Shown: positions 8,752 to 19,184 of the stretch, in pieces
How positions within the stretch are numbered: the stretch's first letter is position 1
Layout of the letters: the number at the start of each line of letters is the position of its first letter
Source: Rossellomorea marisflavi
Lineage (GTDB): Bacteria; Bacillota; Bacilli; Bacillales; Bacillaceae_B
Assembly (NCBI RefSeq): GCF_001274775.1
Contig: NZ_LGUE01000006.1
Span: forward strand, 1 to 64,000
Direction of reading: 5' to 3'
DNA length: 64,000 nucleotides
The notes under the pieces: model-generated
What the model was told of the DNA's origin: nothing
The model's input: the letters and a program-made list of their open reading frames with translations, nothing else
The model's database searches: none
Made by a program: the position numbers and the translations under genes

Positions 8752-9039
8752 TTGTTAAAACCACTAGGTGATCGCGTCGTAATCGAGCTAGTCGAAACAG
8801 AAGAAAAGACAGCAAGCGGTATCGTACTCCCGGATTCTGCTAAGGAAAAACCGCAAGAAGGTAAGATTGTCGCTGTAGGTACAGGTCGCGTTCTTGACAA
8901 CGGTGAGCGCGTCGCTCTTGAAGTGTCTGTAGGCGATCGAATCATCTTCAGTAAATACTCTGGTACAGAAGTGAAATACCAAGGCACAGAATATCTCATC
9001 CTTCGTGACAACGATATCCTTGCCATCGTAGGCGAATAA
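8752..9039 (+). CDS. groES: Co-chaperonin GroES
   Basis: The 10-kDa lid of the GroEL cage, 95 residues, starting [15 protein letters not shown] and containing the mobile loop [18 protein letters not shown] and [15 protein letters not shown]. The TTG at 8752 is chosen because AAGGAGG lies nine bases upstream and B. subtilis groES also uses TTG; a TTG at 8743 is too close to that site. First gene of the HrcA/CIRCE-controlled heat-shock operon. Confidence 0.97.
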   Translation: MLKPLGDRVVIELVETEEKTASGIVLPDSAKEKPQEGKIVAVGTGRVLDNGERVALEVSVGDRIIFSKYSGTEVKYQGTEYLILRDNDILAIVGE

Positions 9040-9084
9040 TTAATCGAATCAACACATATACGCACCAACCATGAACTGATATTA

Positions 9085-10738
<1,654 letters not shown>

Positions 10739-10768
10739 GTTGCCCCCTCAACCCTTGATATAAAAGGA

Positions 10769-10813
10769 TTTGTTGGTAAGGTGAGAGTGGTTTGCTAACA
10801 TTTTGCTAACATT
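10769..10813 (+). repeat. Left-arm sites of element 1
   Basis: A 28-base segment at 10769-10796 is identical to 37631-37658. It contains TAAGGTGAGAGTG, and the region ends in two direct copies of TTTGCTAACA-like sequence. Similar TTGCTAAC repeats flank the other cores and are probably integrase arm sites. Confidence 0.65.
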
Positions 10814-10820
10814 GAGGATA

Positions 10821-12044
10821 TTAACGGAGGCTTCTCATAAGTTCGCTGAACTTTTGAGAGGCTTCTTTTTTCATTTCTTCCGTTACGTGGAGATACACAT
10901 TTTTTGTGATTTGATCGTCAGTATGACCAAGACGATCCATGATTTGCTCGAGTGATACACGAGCTTCCGCAAGAAGGGATGTATGAGTGTGTCTTAAACT
11001 GTGCGGAGTTAAATCTTCGTTTAGGCCGGCTATTCTTAGCAGGCTTTTCATTCGATCTCGAACATTTTTAATCACGATTGGATAGCCGCATTGTCGTTGC
11101 ATTTTGGCAAAGATAAAATCTTGGTTATTGTAAGCTTCACCTAATAGTTCAATTACCTCATCTTGAGCCTTTTTATGTTCCTTCAAAGCGTCAATCACTT
11201 CTTCATCGACAACAATTTTCCGTCTAGACTTTCGGGTTTTCGGTGGGACTAATTGATACTCAACCGTATTATTATTTGGATTATAATATGTCTTAGTAAT
11301 ACTGATTGTATGGTTTTTGAAGTCAATATCTTTCCACTTAAGAGCAATTAGTTCTCCAACTCGAATTCCTGTATAGGCGAGTATTAAAAACACCAAGTAA
11401 TCATGTTCGAGACCATGCTGTTTTACTGTCTCTAAAAACAAGGCAAGCTCTTCTTTTTCTAAGTAATTTGGAACTTCCTCTTCTTCTAATTGTTCAATCG
11501 TCTTTTTGTCTTTTTTTACGTAAGCGAATTCTGTAGGATCCTTCTTTAATAGCTCTAATTCTAATGCCTTTCGAAAAATCATCCTCCCAGTTCGATTAAT
11601 CCCTTCCCTTGTGCTATCAGCTAACCCTTGAGCTTTTAAATCGTTGAGAGCATCTTGGTACATCTTTCTGGTGATGTCCTTCAATTTTAACTGAGCAAAG
11701 TAGGGTAATAACCTCCCAATTTCATGAAGTCGAACACGAATAGTACCTGGCTTAACCTCCTTTGATTCACTGTAGATAGGCAGCCACTCTTTAGCAAAGT
11801 CGCTGAAAGTTTTGTCTGTTTCCTCTAAATATGTCCCTTGATTTAACTCGTAAATGAGAGTATTAGCTGCCGCTTCAGCTTCTTGTTGGGTCAGAAAACC
11901 ACTTTTAGACTTCTGTTTCCGTTTTCCGGTGATTGGGTTTATTCCGACATCAACGACATATGCCCATTTTGCACCGCAAGTGCATTTTTTCTTTTTGCAT
12001 GTGCAGTTCCTTCTATAAAAATGTCCTTTCATAGGCATCCTCAC
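10821..12044 (-). CDS. Phage-type tyrosine integrase (Int1)
   Basis: A 407-residue integrase. The N-terminus has a Cys-rich stretch (RNCTCKKKKCTCGAKW) before an AP2-like arm-binding domain with DVGINPITGKRKQKS. A SAM-like core-binding domain spans about 75-175. The catalytic domain has Arg in YTGIRVGELIAL, HSLRHTH and HTDDQITKNVYLHV with the Tyr nucleophile, so the set is intact. It reads towards the left attachment site, the usual layout, and is the likely enzyme recognising the groEL 3' core. Its own 3' codons form a hairpin (GAGGCTTCTC / TTGAGAGGCTTC) that may end groEL transcripts. Confidence 0.92.
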   Translation of the reverse strand: MRMPMKGHFYRRNCTCKKKKCTCGAKWAYVVDVGINPITGKRKQKSKSGFLTQQEAEAAANTLIYELNQGTYLEETDKTFSDFAKEWLPIYSESKEVKPGTIRVRLHEIGRLLPYFAQLKLKDITRKMYQDALNDLKAQGLADSTREGINRTGRMIFRKALELELLKKDPTEFAYVKKDKKTIEQLEEEEVPNYLEKEELALFLETVKQHGLEHDYLVFLILAYTGIRVGELIALKWKDIDFKNHTISITKTYYNPNNNTVEYQLVPPKTRKSRRKIVVDEEVIDALKEHKKAQDEVIELLGEAYNNQDFIFAKMQRQCGYPIVIKNVRDRMKSLLRIAGLNEDLTPHSLRHTHTSLLAEARVSLEQIMDRLGHTDDQITKNVYLHVTEEMKKEASQKFSELMRSLR

Positions 12045-12441
12045 TTTCTGAAATTATTTTATTGCTAAAAATACATTATTACCAACTGTAATCCCAGAAA
12101 TTCATTTTCTTTATTCGATACATTGTAAGGAGAGATTTAATATTGGAGGAAATGACTAATAAGGGTGAGAGTTTTTGCCTAGTTGACGACACATTTGCCA
12201 ACAATTTTTTTCCATAATTGTAGTAAATATGAACAACAATCCGATGTATTCTGTTATGATTTTAATATAAATATTTCAGACAGTGTGAGTTTTTCACTTG
12301 AACTAAAGACCAGGTATTTATAACAAGCAAACTACAGTGAAAATACTTTTTTTCTTAGTTTAAAATTTAGGATTAATACTCAAGAAAGAGTATTGTTACC
12401 AAAATTCTTATTGAACTTATTTAAAAGGACTGATTGATCTT
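12045..12441. other. AT-rich intergenic region between Int1 and the HNH operon
   Basis: About 400 bases with no open reading frame of note. It separates two divergent units and must hold the promoters of both, but I see no convincing -35/-10 pair. It contains a TTGACG and several A/T tracts. Confidence 0.4.
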
Positions 12442-14100
12442 ATGGCTAATAAGAATGCAAATCAAAGTATGGAAATCTATAATATTGAAGCTGAATTTGA
12501 TTTTGAAGTTATGGAAGGTGTCTTATCAAAACAGTTGGAAGAAAGCTTTTCTGATTTAGAGCTAGTGGAAAAAGATAGAGCAACCATTTCTAATCCTGAT
12601 TCTTTAGGTAAAGTAGTCTTGGATGAAGTTTGGAAACAGTTTGGGAATCAAATTGGACTCGACATGACAAATGAAACGTTGATCCAAAAATATGATAGAG
12701 AATATCCTGAGCAGTACAAGGATATTGCTGACTCGGTTATGATAGACAAACGATACAAAGATGCCAATAAGGCAATGAAGGAGCAACAAAAAGCTGGAAT
12801 ACTAAAGGACGAATACACAGGGAGAGACTTAAGGCCTAATGAAAAGGCTAATTTAGACCATGTAGTAAGTAGGAAAGAATTATTTGAAAATCAAAGAAGA
12901 AAGCAAGCTAATTTAGATGTATCTGGACTTGCTAATAAAGAAGAAAATCTAAAACCTACAAATGAGAATTTAAACAAAAGTAAAAAGGAAAAGAGTAATA
13001 AAGAATATGTAAAAACCCGTGAGGCTAGGGAAAAATTACTTATTGAGGAAAACGGAAAAGCTAATAAAAAGGTTGATGAATCCAATATGTCAGATGTCGA
13101 TAAACGTTTGATAAAGGAAAAAAACGACAGATATTTGAATAATAAGCTTGCTGCTGATGATGATCTTATGATGCAAGCGGATAAAGAAGCCAGAAAGGCA
13201 ATTAATAAGGATATTCGAGTTAATGCTGCAAAAGAAGTTGGAAAAAAAGCCGGAAAAGATGCCTTGAAGACAATGGCTATCTCAGCACTCTTTACGTTGT
13301 TGAAAGAAATCATGAACGGCCTAATCCGTTTTTTAAAGGCGAAATCTAAGTCATTTAATGGATTCTTATCTGAAATGCGTGATTCGATGAAATCGTTCTT
13401 TACCAAAATTATTAGTTTTGTTCAGAAGGGAGCATCAACATTAATTGGTACAATTGTATCTGAAATATTGGGACCAATTGTAAGTCTTTTTAAGAAGTTG
13501 GCAAGTTTAATTAAGCAAGGAATATCTTCTGTTAGGGATGCAGTCAATTACCTTCGAGATAAGAAGAATAAGAGCAAGCCTTTTACTGTAAAGGTAGCAC
13601 AGATCGGAAAAATAATAACTGTTGGATTAGTTGGCGGCAGTGCGATTTTCTTAGGAGAGGTTTTTGAAAAATTCTTATTAACAATTCCTGGAATGCAAAT
13701 TGAGATACCTCTAATTGGCACTCTTGCTAATATGATTGGCTTATTTTTATCAAGTTTAGTATCTGGCTTAGTTGGTGCCATCATGCTAAATCTTATCGAT
13801 AAGTTTATCGCCAAAAAGATAAAAGAAGAAAAGGACCAACAAATTATCGGTAAGAAAAATGGGATTATGAATCTTCAACAAGTACAACTTACCGTAGCTG
13901 AAGATCGTGTAGTAGCATTGAAAGAAAATGCTATGAGCAAAATCTCAGAGAATCACGCCTTGGCAAAGGATATAATGCAACAATCTCTTAATAAGATATT
14001 TGATGATAATCATGCTAGTGGTTCTAAAAACAAGAACACTATTACTAAAAATCAGAGTGAATTACTTCAAATGCAAAAAGATTTAGAAGGCTTACTTTAA
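12442..14100 (+). CDS. HNH-like nuclease domain fused to a membrane domain; first gene of a candidate defence operon
   Basis: A 552-residue protein I cannot assign to a named family. Around residues 123-181 it has an HNH-type pattern: DEYTG, then LDHVVS (Asp139-His140), then ENL (Asn169) and N-x-x-K (Asn178, Lys181), without zinc cysteines. A highly charged helical stretch follows (180-270), then amphipathic helices (275-380), two long hydrophobic segments (about 388-412 and 422-452) and a charged C-terminal tail. A membrane-anchored DNA-cutting effector is the likely reading (inference). The next gene starts 12 bases after its stop. Base composition is strongly A-rich compared with the backbone. 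Confidence 0.75.
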   Translation: MANKNANQSMEIYNIEAEFDFEVMEGVLSKQLEESFSDLELVEKDRATISNPDSLGKVVLDEVWKQFGNQIGLDMTNETLIQKYDREYPEQYKDIADSVMIDKRYKDANKAMKEQQKAGILKDEYTGRDLRPNEKANLDHVVSRKELFENQRRKQANLDVSGLANKEENLKPTNENLNKSKKEKSNKEYVKTREAREKLLIEENGKANKKVDESNMSDVDKRLIKEKNDRYLNNKLAADDDLMMQADKEARKAINKDIRVNAAKEVGKKAGKDALKTMAISALFTLLKEIMNGLIRFLKAKSKSFNGFLSEMRDSMKSFFTKIISFVQKGASTLIGTIVSEILGPIVSLFKKLASLIKQGISSVRDAVNYLRDKKNKSKPFTVKVAQIGKIITVGLVGGSAIFLGEVFEKFLLTIPGMQIEIPLIGTLANMIGLFLSSLVSGLVGAIMLNLIDKFIAKKIKEEKDQQIIGKKNGIMNLQQVQLTVAEDRVVALKENAMSKISENHALAKDIMQQSLNKIFDDNHASGSKNKNTITKNQSELLQMQKDLEGLL

Positions 14101-14112
14101 AGGTGATGAGAG

Positions 14113-15444
14113 ATGACAAAGGTAATAACGAAAGAGGAATCCTCAACTAATGGTCAGGCTATGGTGTCTACCAGAGGTGATGGTTTCAATAGAAAGAAAA
14201 ATGAGTTAAAAGCATTCAGTAGGAAACTTCCTAAAGAAGCAGAATTACCTAGTGTACCTGTTACGGGAGGCTTATTTGGGTGGTTTAATTATGATGTGAC
14301 GGGTAGTGACTTAAACAGGCTCACTGAAAGTATCCAAGATAAAATGATTGAGCAGAATAAAGTTCTGGTTAGGACGATTCAAGAGTTTAATACCATCTAC
14401 GATACGTTTTCTGCATTAGATAAAGAATACATCCAGGGAATCTTAGTCTCATTGAAAGCAGCTGAAGAAGCTAATGCAAAAGCATTAAAGGGAATAGAAG
14501 GCGTTGAGGTTAATCAAAACGATATCAAACAAATGATCAATCAACAGAAAAAGGTAATTCAGGTACTGCAAAGTTTTAAAGAAAAGATGGAGAGAATAGA
14601 ACACTTAACAGATGTGGATGCAATCTTTAATATCTATTCAACCATGCAAGAGAATGTTACTTCAATCGAAGCAAAGATTGAAGCACAAGATCAGACAGTA
14701 AATGATTTGACTGTTGAAACAAAATCATTGTTAACTTTGCAGTCAGATTTTCAAGATCATCTGAATCAACTAAAAAAAAGCCAACTTAAGCAATTTCAAA
14801 CAGTAAATCAACTGGTATCACATCAAAATAATAATATATCTAAAATCGAAACAATTAATACAGAAAACAAGACAGATATCGAAACCCTAAATAAAGAAGT
14901 TGCTAAACAGGGAAAGAAATTCGGTGATTTGCAACAATTATTTCAGGACGATATCCAGACTCTATCTGAAAAAATCGTTCGAAACCATTCAGAGATAGAT
15001 GCAAAACTCGATTTAACAACTAACGGAGTCAGTATAAACAAGAAAAATATCGAAATTCTAAATAAAGAAGTTGCTAGACAGGGAGAGAAATTTGGTGATT
15101 TACAACAATTATTTCAGGACGATATCCAGACTTTTTCTGAAAAAATCTTTCGAATTCATTCAGAGATAGATGCAAAACTCGATTTAACAACTAACAAAGT
15201 CAGTAAAAATAAGACAGATCTTGAAAATGCTATAAAGGAACTCAACATTGGAATTGAGCAACAAGCAGAAAAAGTGTCTTCGTATTTTGAATCCGAATTG
15301 TTAAAGGCAAAAGATGAAATTACAGCGCTTAATCAGTTGACAATAAACTTATCAAAAGGGTTGAAAACTACTAAAGTTTTTTCATTTGCTAGTATTGCGA
15401 TAACATGTGCTTTAGTGCTTTTAATACTAAGCGGGGTGCTATGA
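14113..15444 (+). CDS. Tail-anchored coiled-coil protein; second gene of the candidate defence operon
   Basis: A 443-residue protein of almost continuous predicted coiled coil. Near the N-terminus is a short hydrophobic/aromatic patch (VTGGLFGWFNYDVTGSDLNRL), and at the extreme C-terminus a single membrane helix (VFSFASIAITCALVLLILSGVL), a tail-anchor layout. Residues 257-370 are a two-fold tandem repeat of 57 residues. Ribosome site AGGTGATGAG precedes ATG 14113, and the stop overlaps the start of the AAA gene (ATGA), implying coupled expression. The shape suggests a membrane-tethered sensor or spacer between HNH protein and ATPase; this is inference. No family recognised. Confidence 0.75.
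   Translation: MTKVITKEESSTNGQAMVSTRGDGFNRKKNELKAFSRKLPKEAELPSVPVTGGLFGWFNYDVTGSDLNRLTESIQDKMIEQNKVLVRTIQEFNTIYDTFSALDKEYIQGILVSLKAAEEANAKALKGIEGVEVNQNDIKQMINQQKKVIQVLQSFKEKMERIEHLTDVDAIFNIYSTMQENVTSIEAKIEAQDQTVNDLTVETKSLLTLQSDFQDHLNQLKKSQLKQFQTVNQLVSHQNNNISKIETINTENKTDIETLNKEVAKQGKKFGDLQQLFQDDIQTLSEKIVRNHSEIDAKLDLTTNGVSINKKNIEILNKEVARQGEKFGDLQQLFQDDIQTFSEKIFRIHSEIDAKLDLTTNKVSKNKTDLENAIKELNIGIEQQAEKVSSYFESELLKAKDEITALNQLTINLSKGLKTTKVFSFASIAITCALVLLILSGVL
14881..15222 (+). repeat. Two tandem 171-base coding repeats
   Basis: 14881-15051 and 15052-15222 are near-identical in-frame copies of 171 bases (57 codons), sharing for example KFGDLQQLFQDDIQT and HSEIDAKLDLTTN. The high nucleotide identity implies a recent duplication and possible copy-number variation of coiled-coil length. 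Confidence 0.9.
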
Positions 15445-16565
15445 TGATTTCAGAGCATTACAAACGCCAGCTGATGAAAGAAGCGAAGCAGTTAGATGTT
15501 GCTTTAGGACAAGCATCTGAATTGGGGAAATTAGTACAAGAAATAACGGATGAGCAAATGGATAAAGCTACTTTAGAGTTCATTAAAAAACTAGGTATCC
15601 TAACGAAGAACCAATCTTTAGCCAGTATGGAGCAAAAGCAAGAAAAAGTTATTGAAACATTATATAAATATCTTGGAGCATCAAAGGTTGATGGTCTTAT
15701 CCAAGACTTAAAAGAGTCTTCAAATATGTCGCTAGATGCACTACTTAACCAACTAGACGAACTGGTTGGGCTGGAAGATGTAAAGCAACAAGTCCGTGAC
15801 TTAATCGACTTTAATCAAATCCAACAATTAAGAGTGAAAAATGGATTGAAGAAGTCAAACAAAACCATGCATATAGCATTCCTGGGTAATCCCGGCACAG
15901 CGAAAACGACAGTGGCTCGTATTGTTGGGAGGATGTATAAAGCTATCGGATTATTAAGTAAAGGACAATTTGTTGAAGCAAGTAGGACTGATTTAATTGC
16001 TGAGTACCAAGGACAAACAGCAATCAAGGTAAAAAGGTTAATTAATCGTGCTAAAGGTGGAGTTCTATTTATTGATGAAGCGTATAGTCTAACTGAGAAT
16101 GATCATAGTGATAGTTATGGGAGAGAAAGTCTTACTGAGCTAACAAAAGCCCTAGAAGATTATAGAAATGACCTCGTAGTAATCGTAGCTGGATATACAG
16201 ATTTGATGGACCAGTTCTTTGAATCCAACCCAGGATTAAAGTCAAGATTCAATACTTTTATTTCATTTAATGATTATTCACTCGATGAGCTCGTTCGAAT
16301 ATTCAGTTACACATGTATTCAAAATGACTATGTTGCCGAAGACCAAGCTATTAAAAAAGTTCGTGAATTGTTGCAAACGAAATTAAATGAAAAGGACGAT
16401 CACTTTTCAAATGGTCGTCTTGTTCGGAATTTGTTTGACGATATAACGGTTAATCAGTCGAAGAGGCTTTCCAAATTGACAGGCCATATTACCAAAGAAT
16501 CGTTGATGTTAATTACTAAAGAAGATGTTCCTCAAGATGGTAAACTTGTTTCGGTAGAGCAATAA
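15441..16565 (+). CDS. SpoVK/CbxX-like AAA+ ATPase; third gene of the candidate defence operon
   Basis: A 374-residue protein with a helical N-terminal region (1-105) and one AAA+ domain of the CbxX/CfqX-SpoVK group. Visible motifs are LDELVGLEDVKQQV, Walker A GNPGTAKT (149-156; Ala where Gly is usual), a pore loop AEYQGQTA, Walker B VLFIDEAYSL (208-217), a sensor region VVIVAGYTD and an arginine finger in NPGLKSRF. ATG 15441 overlaps the preceding stop and has GGGGTG upstream. This group forms hexameric remodellers. Here it probably acts on the two membrane partners rather than in sporulation (inference from operon and island context). Confidence 0.85.
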   Translation: MMISEHYKRQLMKEAKQLDVALGQASELGKLVQEITDEQMDKATLEFIKKLGILTKNQSLASMEQKQEKVIETLYKYLGASKVDGLIQDLKESSNMSLDALLNQLDELVGLEDVKQQVRDLIDFNQIQQLRVKNGLKKSNKTMHIAFLGNPGTAKTTVARIVGRMYKAIGLLSKGQFVEASRTDLIAEYQGQTAIKVKRLINRAKGGVLFIDEAYSLTENDHSDSYGRESLTELTKALEDYRNDLVVIVAGYTDLMDQFFESNPGLKSRFNTFISFNDYSLDELVRIFSYTCIQNDYVAEDQAIKKVRELLQTKLNEKDDHFSNGRLVRNLFDDITVNQSKRLSKLTGHITKESLMLITKEDVPQDGKLVSVEQ

Positions 16566-16585
16566 ATCAACAATCAAGATAGGAA

Positions 16586-16708
16586 CATTTTATGAAGGAT
16601 ACAGAAGCTATTATTACTTCGCTGATGAAGATAGTATAGAAGTTGGGTATTTCAACAAACTTATATATGTGAAAGCAAAATGTGAAATTTTGCTTTCACC
16701 ATAATTAA
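16586..16708 (+). pseudogene. Short gene remnant after the AAA gene
   Basis: Between the AAA gene and Int2 an open stretch reads FYEGYRSYYYFADEDSIEVG and onwards to KAKCEILLSP-stop, with no in-frame start codon. The composition looks coding and it is probably the 3' end of a lost gene. Inside it, GTGAAAGCAAAA / TTTTGCTTTCAC (16669-16699) forms a perfect 12-bp hairpin without a T tail. No attachment core is seen here. Confidence 0.35.
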
Positions 16709-16711
16709 TCA

Positions 16712-17944
16712 CTATTCGCTTTTCATGAAGTTATCAAATTTATCAGATGCTTCTCTTTTCACAGGGTCTGTAATATGAAGATATATCTTCCTGGTTACTT
16801 CATCATCAAAATGACCTAAGCGATCTTTAATGTCTTCTAATTTTACTCCAGCTGCTGCAAGTAGTGAAGTGTGTGTATGACGCATGCTGTGAGGGGAAAG
16901 TTTGGTATTTAAATTGGCTAATTTAAGTAACCTTTTCATTCTATTTTCCACTAACTTTGTTAAGATAGGGAGACCTTGATAGCATTCAACATTTGTAAAA
17001 ATGAATCTCTTATTATCGTATGAACCTCCTAATTTAGCAATGATTCTCTCTTGTTCTTCTTTATGCTTTTTTAGCATTTCAATCACAAGACTTGATACCA
17101 TAATTTTACGTTTAGATTTCTCTGTCTTAGGCTGTACCAATTCGTACTTAGCAATATTGTTATATTCATTATAGTACGTTTTGTTAATACGGACCGTTCG
17201 CTTATTGAAATCAATATCTTTCCACTTAAGTACTACTAATTCACCTACCCGCATACCAGTGTAGGCTAACAGAGTGAAAATTAGTTCATCCATAAACAGC
17301 CCATTTTTCTTTGCTGCATCTAAAAAGATTTTGAGTTCTTCTTTTTCAAAGTAATTTGGAAGTTCCTCATCTGAATTCTTCTGATCATCCTCATCTGTTT
17401 CTTTAATTACTTTAGGATCCTTTTTGATATAAGCCTTTTTTGCCGGATCTTCTCTTATCAGTTTCTTATGGAGGGCCATATCAAATATCATTTTACCTGT
17501 TGCTAAGATGCCCTCCAGTGTACTTTTGGACAAATTATTTGCTTTTAAATCATCTAAAGCATCTTGGAACATTTCCTCTGAAATGTTTTTAAGCTTTATG
17601 TGAGCAAGATAAGGGAGTAATTTATTTATGCCATATTTTCGAAGTCGAATTGTTCCAGGTTTAGGACAAGTTCGTTCAATATACATGGGCAACCATTGCT
17701 TAGCAAAATCCTTAAATAAAATATTAGATTCGTTGATATAAGTACCTTGTTTCACATCAGTGATTAACGCGGCTACAGCATCTACCGCTTCTTTCTTTGT
17801 TTTAAAACTTCCCTTAGTTTTTAATCTTCTTTTCCCAGTTTTCGGGTCGGGCCCAATGTCTACCCAGTATGTCCATGACTTTCCACAAGAACATTTTTTA
17901 GGGTCATCGCACTCACAATTTCTTCTTTTATAATGACCTTTCAT
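16712..17944 (-). CDS. Phage-type tyrosine integrase (Int2), related to Int1
   Basis: A 410-residue integrase of the same subfamily as Int1 (shared pattern MKGHYKRRNC...CSCGKSW...DIGPDPKTGKRR). Catalytic signatures YTGMRVGELVVL, HSMRHTH and HFDDEVTRKIYLHI are intact. It lies downstream of two excisionase-like genes on the same strand, giving an Xis-Int module. It has no visible adjacent attachment core, so it may be the integrase of an older element now buried inside element 1. Confidence 0.9.
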   Translation of the reverse strand: MKGHYKRRNCECDDPKKCSCGKSWTYWVDIGPDPKTGKRRLKTKGSFKTKKEAVDAVAALITDVKQGTYINESNILFKDFAKQWLPMYIERTCPKPGTIRLRKYGINKLLPYLAHIKLKNISEEMFQDALDDLKANNLSKSTLEGILATGKMIFDMALHKKLIREDPAKKAYIKKDPKVIKETDEDDQKNSDEELPNYFEKEELKIFLDAAKKNGLFMDELIFTLLAYTGMRVGELVVLKWKDIDFNKRTVRINKTYYNEYNNIAKYELVQPKTEKSKRKIMVSSLVIEMLKKHKEEQERIIAKLGGSYDNKRFIFTNVECYQGLPILTKLVENRMKRLLKLANLNTKLSPHSMRHTHTSLLAAAGVKLEDIKDRLGHFDDEVTRKIYLHITDPVKREASDKFDNFMKSE

Positions 17945-18053
17945 ATAGTAATAACCTCGCCTTTAAATTGATTTAGAATGATGAAAGGAAGGAAAAGTCG
18001 CCATAAAATTTCTTGCTGAGGACTTTCCCTATTTCATTTATTTACATTAGTCA

Positions 18054-18281
18054 CTATGCTTGTTTCTTCTCTTTCAATTGCTTAATCCACTGCATGAAAT
18101 CAGCTTTTTCCACTCTTTTTGAAATTCCAATTTCATAGTTGGGAATTCCACCATGTTCAACATGCACTTTTAATAACTCGTAAACTGTTTTTCTAGATAT
18201 TCCAAGGAACTCTGAAATCTGTTGTGCTGTCAAAGTATCCGGTAGCGATTCCCAAGATGTGTGTGTGTTTGTTTCCTTCAT
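18054..18281 (-). CDS. Excisionase-like helix-turn-helix protein 1
   Basis: A 75-residue protein with an MerR/excisionase-type helix-turn-helix: LTAQQISEFLGISRKTVYELL followed by IPNYEIGISKRVEKADFMQWI. Proteins of this size next to a tyrosine integrase usually direct excision or regulate the element. Ribosome site AGGAGG precedes the ATG. It is preceded by a structured leader (18311-18424) shared with its paralogue at 18527-18754. Confidence 0.8.
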   Translation of the reverse strand: MKETNTHTSWESLPDTLTAQQISEFLGISRKTVYELLKVHVEHGGIPNYEIGISKRVEKADFMQWIKQLKEKKQA

Positions 18282-18310
18282 AATAAATTCCTCCTGTTAG
18301 GTCGAAAGAA

Positions 18311-18424
18311 AAATCCCACAGATGTGAAAAGGAGGCACACTCCTACCAAGACAACAAGGTGGTTTAAAGTAACCAACTTATTTCTTGGATTGGATGGGTG
18401 CTTCCTCATTCCAATCTGTGGGGT
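18311..18424 (-). promoter_or_regulatory. Structured 5' leader, copy 1
   Basis: On the minus strand this segment lies directly before the excisionase-like gene. End arms 18313-18323 and 18414-18424 pair in 10 of 11 positions (ATCCCACAGAT with ATCTGTGGGGT on the plus strand). An inner hairpin 18356-18364 / 18371-18379 pairs in 8 of 9. The 3' arm is followed by a T-rich tail and then the ribosome site, like a leader terminator. Copy 2 has the same plan with different inner-stem bases. Confidence 0.65.
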
Positions 18425-18526
18425 TTAACTTAACCCAGTTCATTTTATTCTTTCTGCTTTAGATGTTAACTTATTTATTTTAGAATGGCGAACATAAGAA
18501 CAAAACTTTTTTATGTTATTTCCTTT

Positions 18527-18754
18527 TTATTTTGAGTTGTTATCTTTTCTCCCTTCATGCCATTGTTTAAACTCCTTTTTGTCTACCCTTATTGATGCTC
18601 CAATTTGAAATGTAGGAATTCCACCATAATCAAAATGAATTTCAAATAACTCATATACTCTTCTTATGGAAATTCCTGGAATTTTGCATATGTGTTTTGC
18701 TGTCAAAGTATCCGGTAGAGATTCCCACGGTATATGTGTTTCTGCTTTTTTCAA
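18527..18754 (-). CDS. Excisionase-like helix-turn-helix protein 2
   Basis: A 75-residue paralogue of the protein at 18054-18281 (shared WESLPDTLTA, VYEL, GGIP, QIG/EIG, RV-K). Its recognition region reads HICKIPGISIRRVYELF; a Pro replaces the usual Leu of the turn, so DNA binding may be altered. The start is TTG with AGGAGG eight bases upstream. It is preceded by leader copy 2. The two gene-plus-leader units appear to be a tandem duplication that has diverged. Confidence 0.72.
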   Translation of the reverse strand: MKKAETHIPWESLPDTLTAKHICKIPGISIRRVYELFEIHFDYGGIPTFQIGASIRVDKKEFKQWHEGRKDNNSK

Positions 18755-18783
18755 TTTCTTACCTCCTGTTCAATCAAAAAAGA

Positions 18784-18901
18784 AAACCCCACAGATTTGG
18801 AAAGAAAGGCAGACTGCATCCAAGATAAAAGATTACATACTTTTAGAAGTAATCTTATACTTCGAATACAGGTCCTTCCTGTGATCCAATCTGTGGGGTT
18901 T
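18784..18901 (-). promoter_or_regulatory. Structured 5' leader, copy 2
   Basis: End arms 18784-18796 and 18889-18901 pair perfectly over 13 bases (AAACCCCACAGAT with ATCTGTGGGGTTT). An inner perfect hairpin is AAGATTAC / GTAATCTT (18829-18836 / 18849-18856). On the minus strand the 3' arm runs into TTTTCTTTTTT before the ribosome site of the second excisionase-like gene. The arrangement matches copy 1. Confidence 0.68.
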
Positions 18902-19184
18902 ACCCAATTGATTTTATTAAATATTATTATGTTACATATCATAGAGTGGAATATAATGAACTGTCAAGTACTGAATTGCGATGTTAATATTTTCCAATAG
19001 ATATAAATCTAAGTGAAAGAAAATTTATCATTAATTAGTATGTAGGGATACTCTTCACTTATAGTTTACATAGCTACATAGCTACTGTTGTTGTAATAGA
19101 TTTTAAATATAAGCAATTCATAAAAAATTAATTGAACTCGTTGCCATATAATTTAATAGTCTATTTTAAATAGATCTAGAGCAG

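Noticed and set aside
15441-16565. Sporulation gene spoVK
   Set aside because: The AAA domain is of that group, but the gene is in an AT-rich island, coupled to two membrane proteins, with different N-terminal region; backbone spoVK would not be here.
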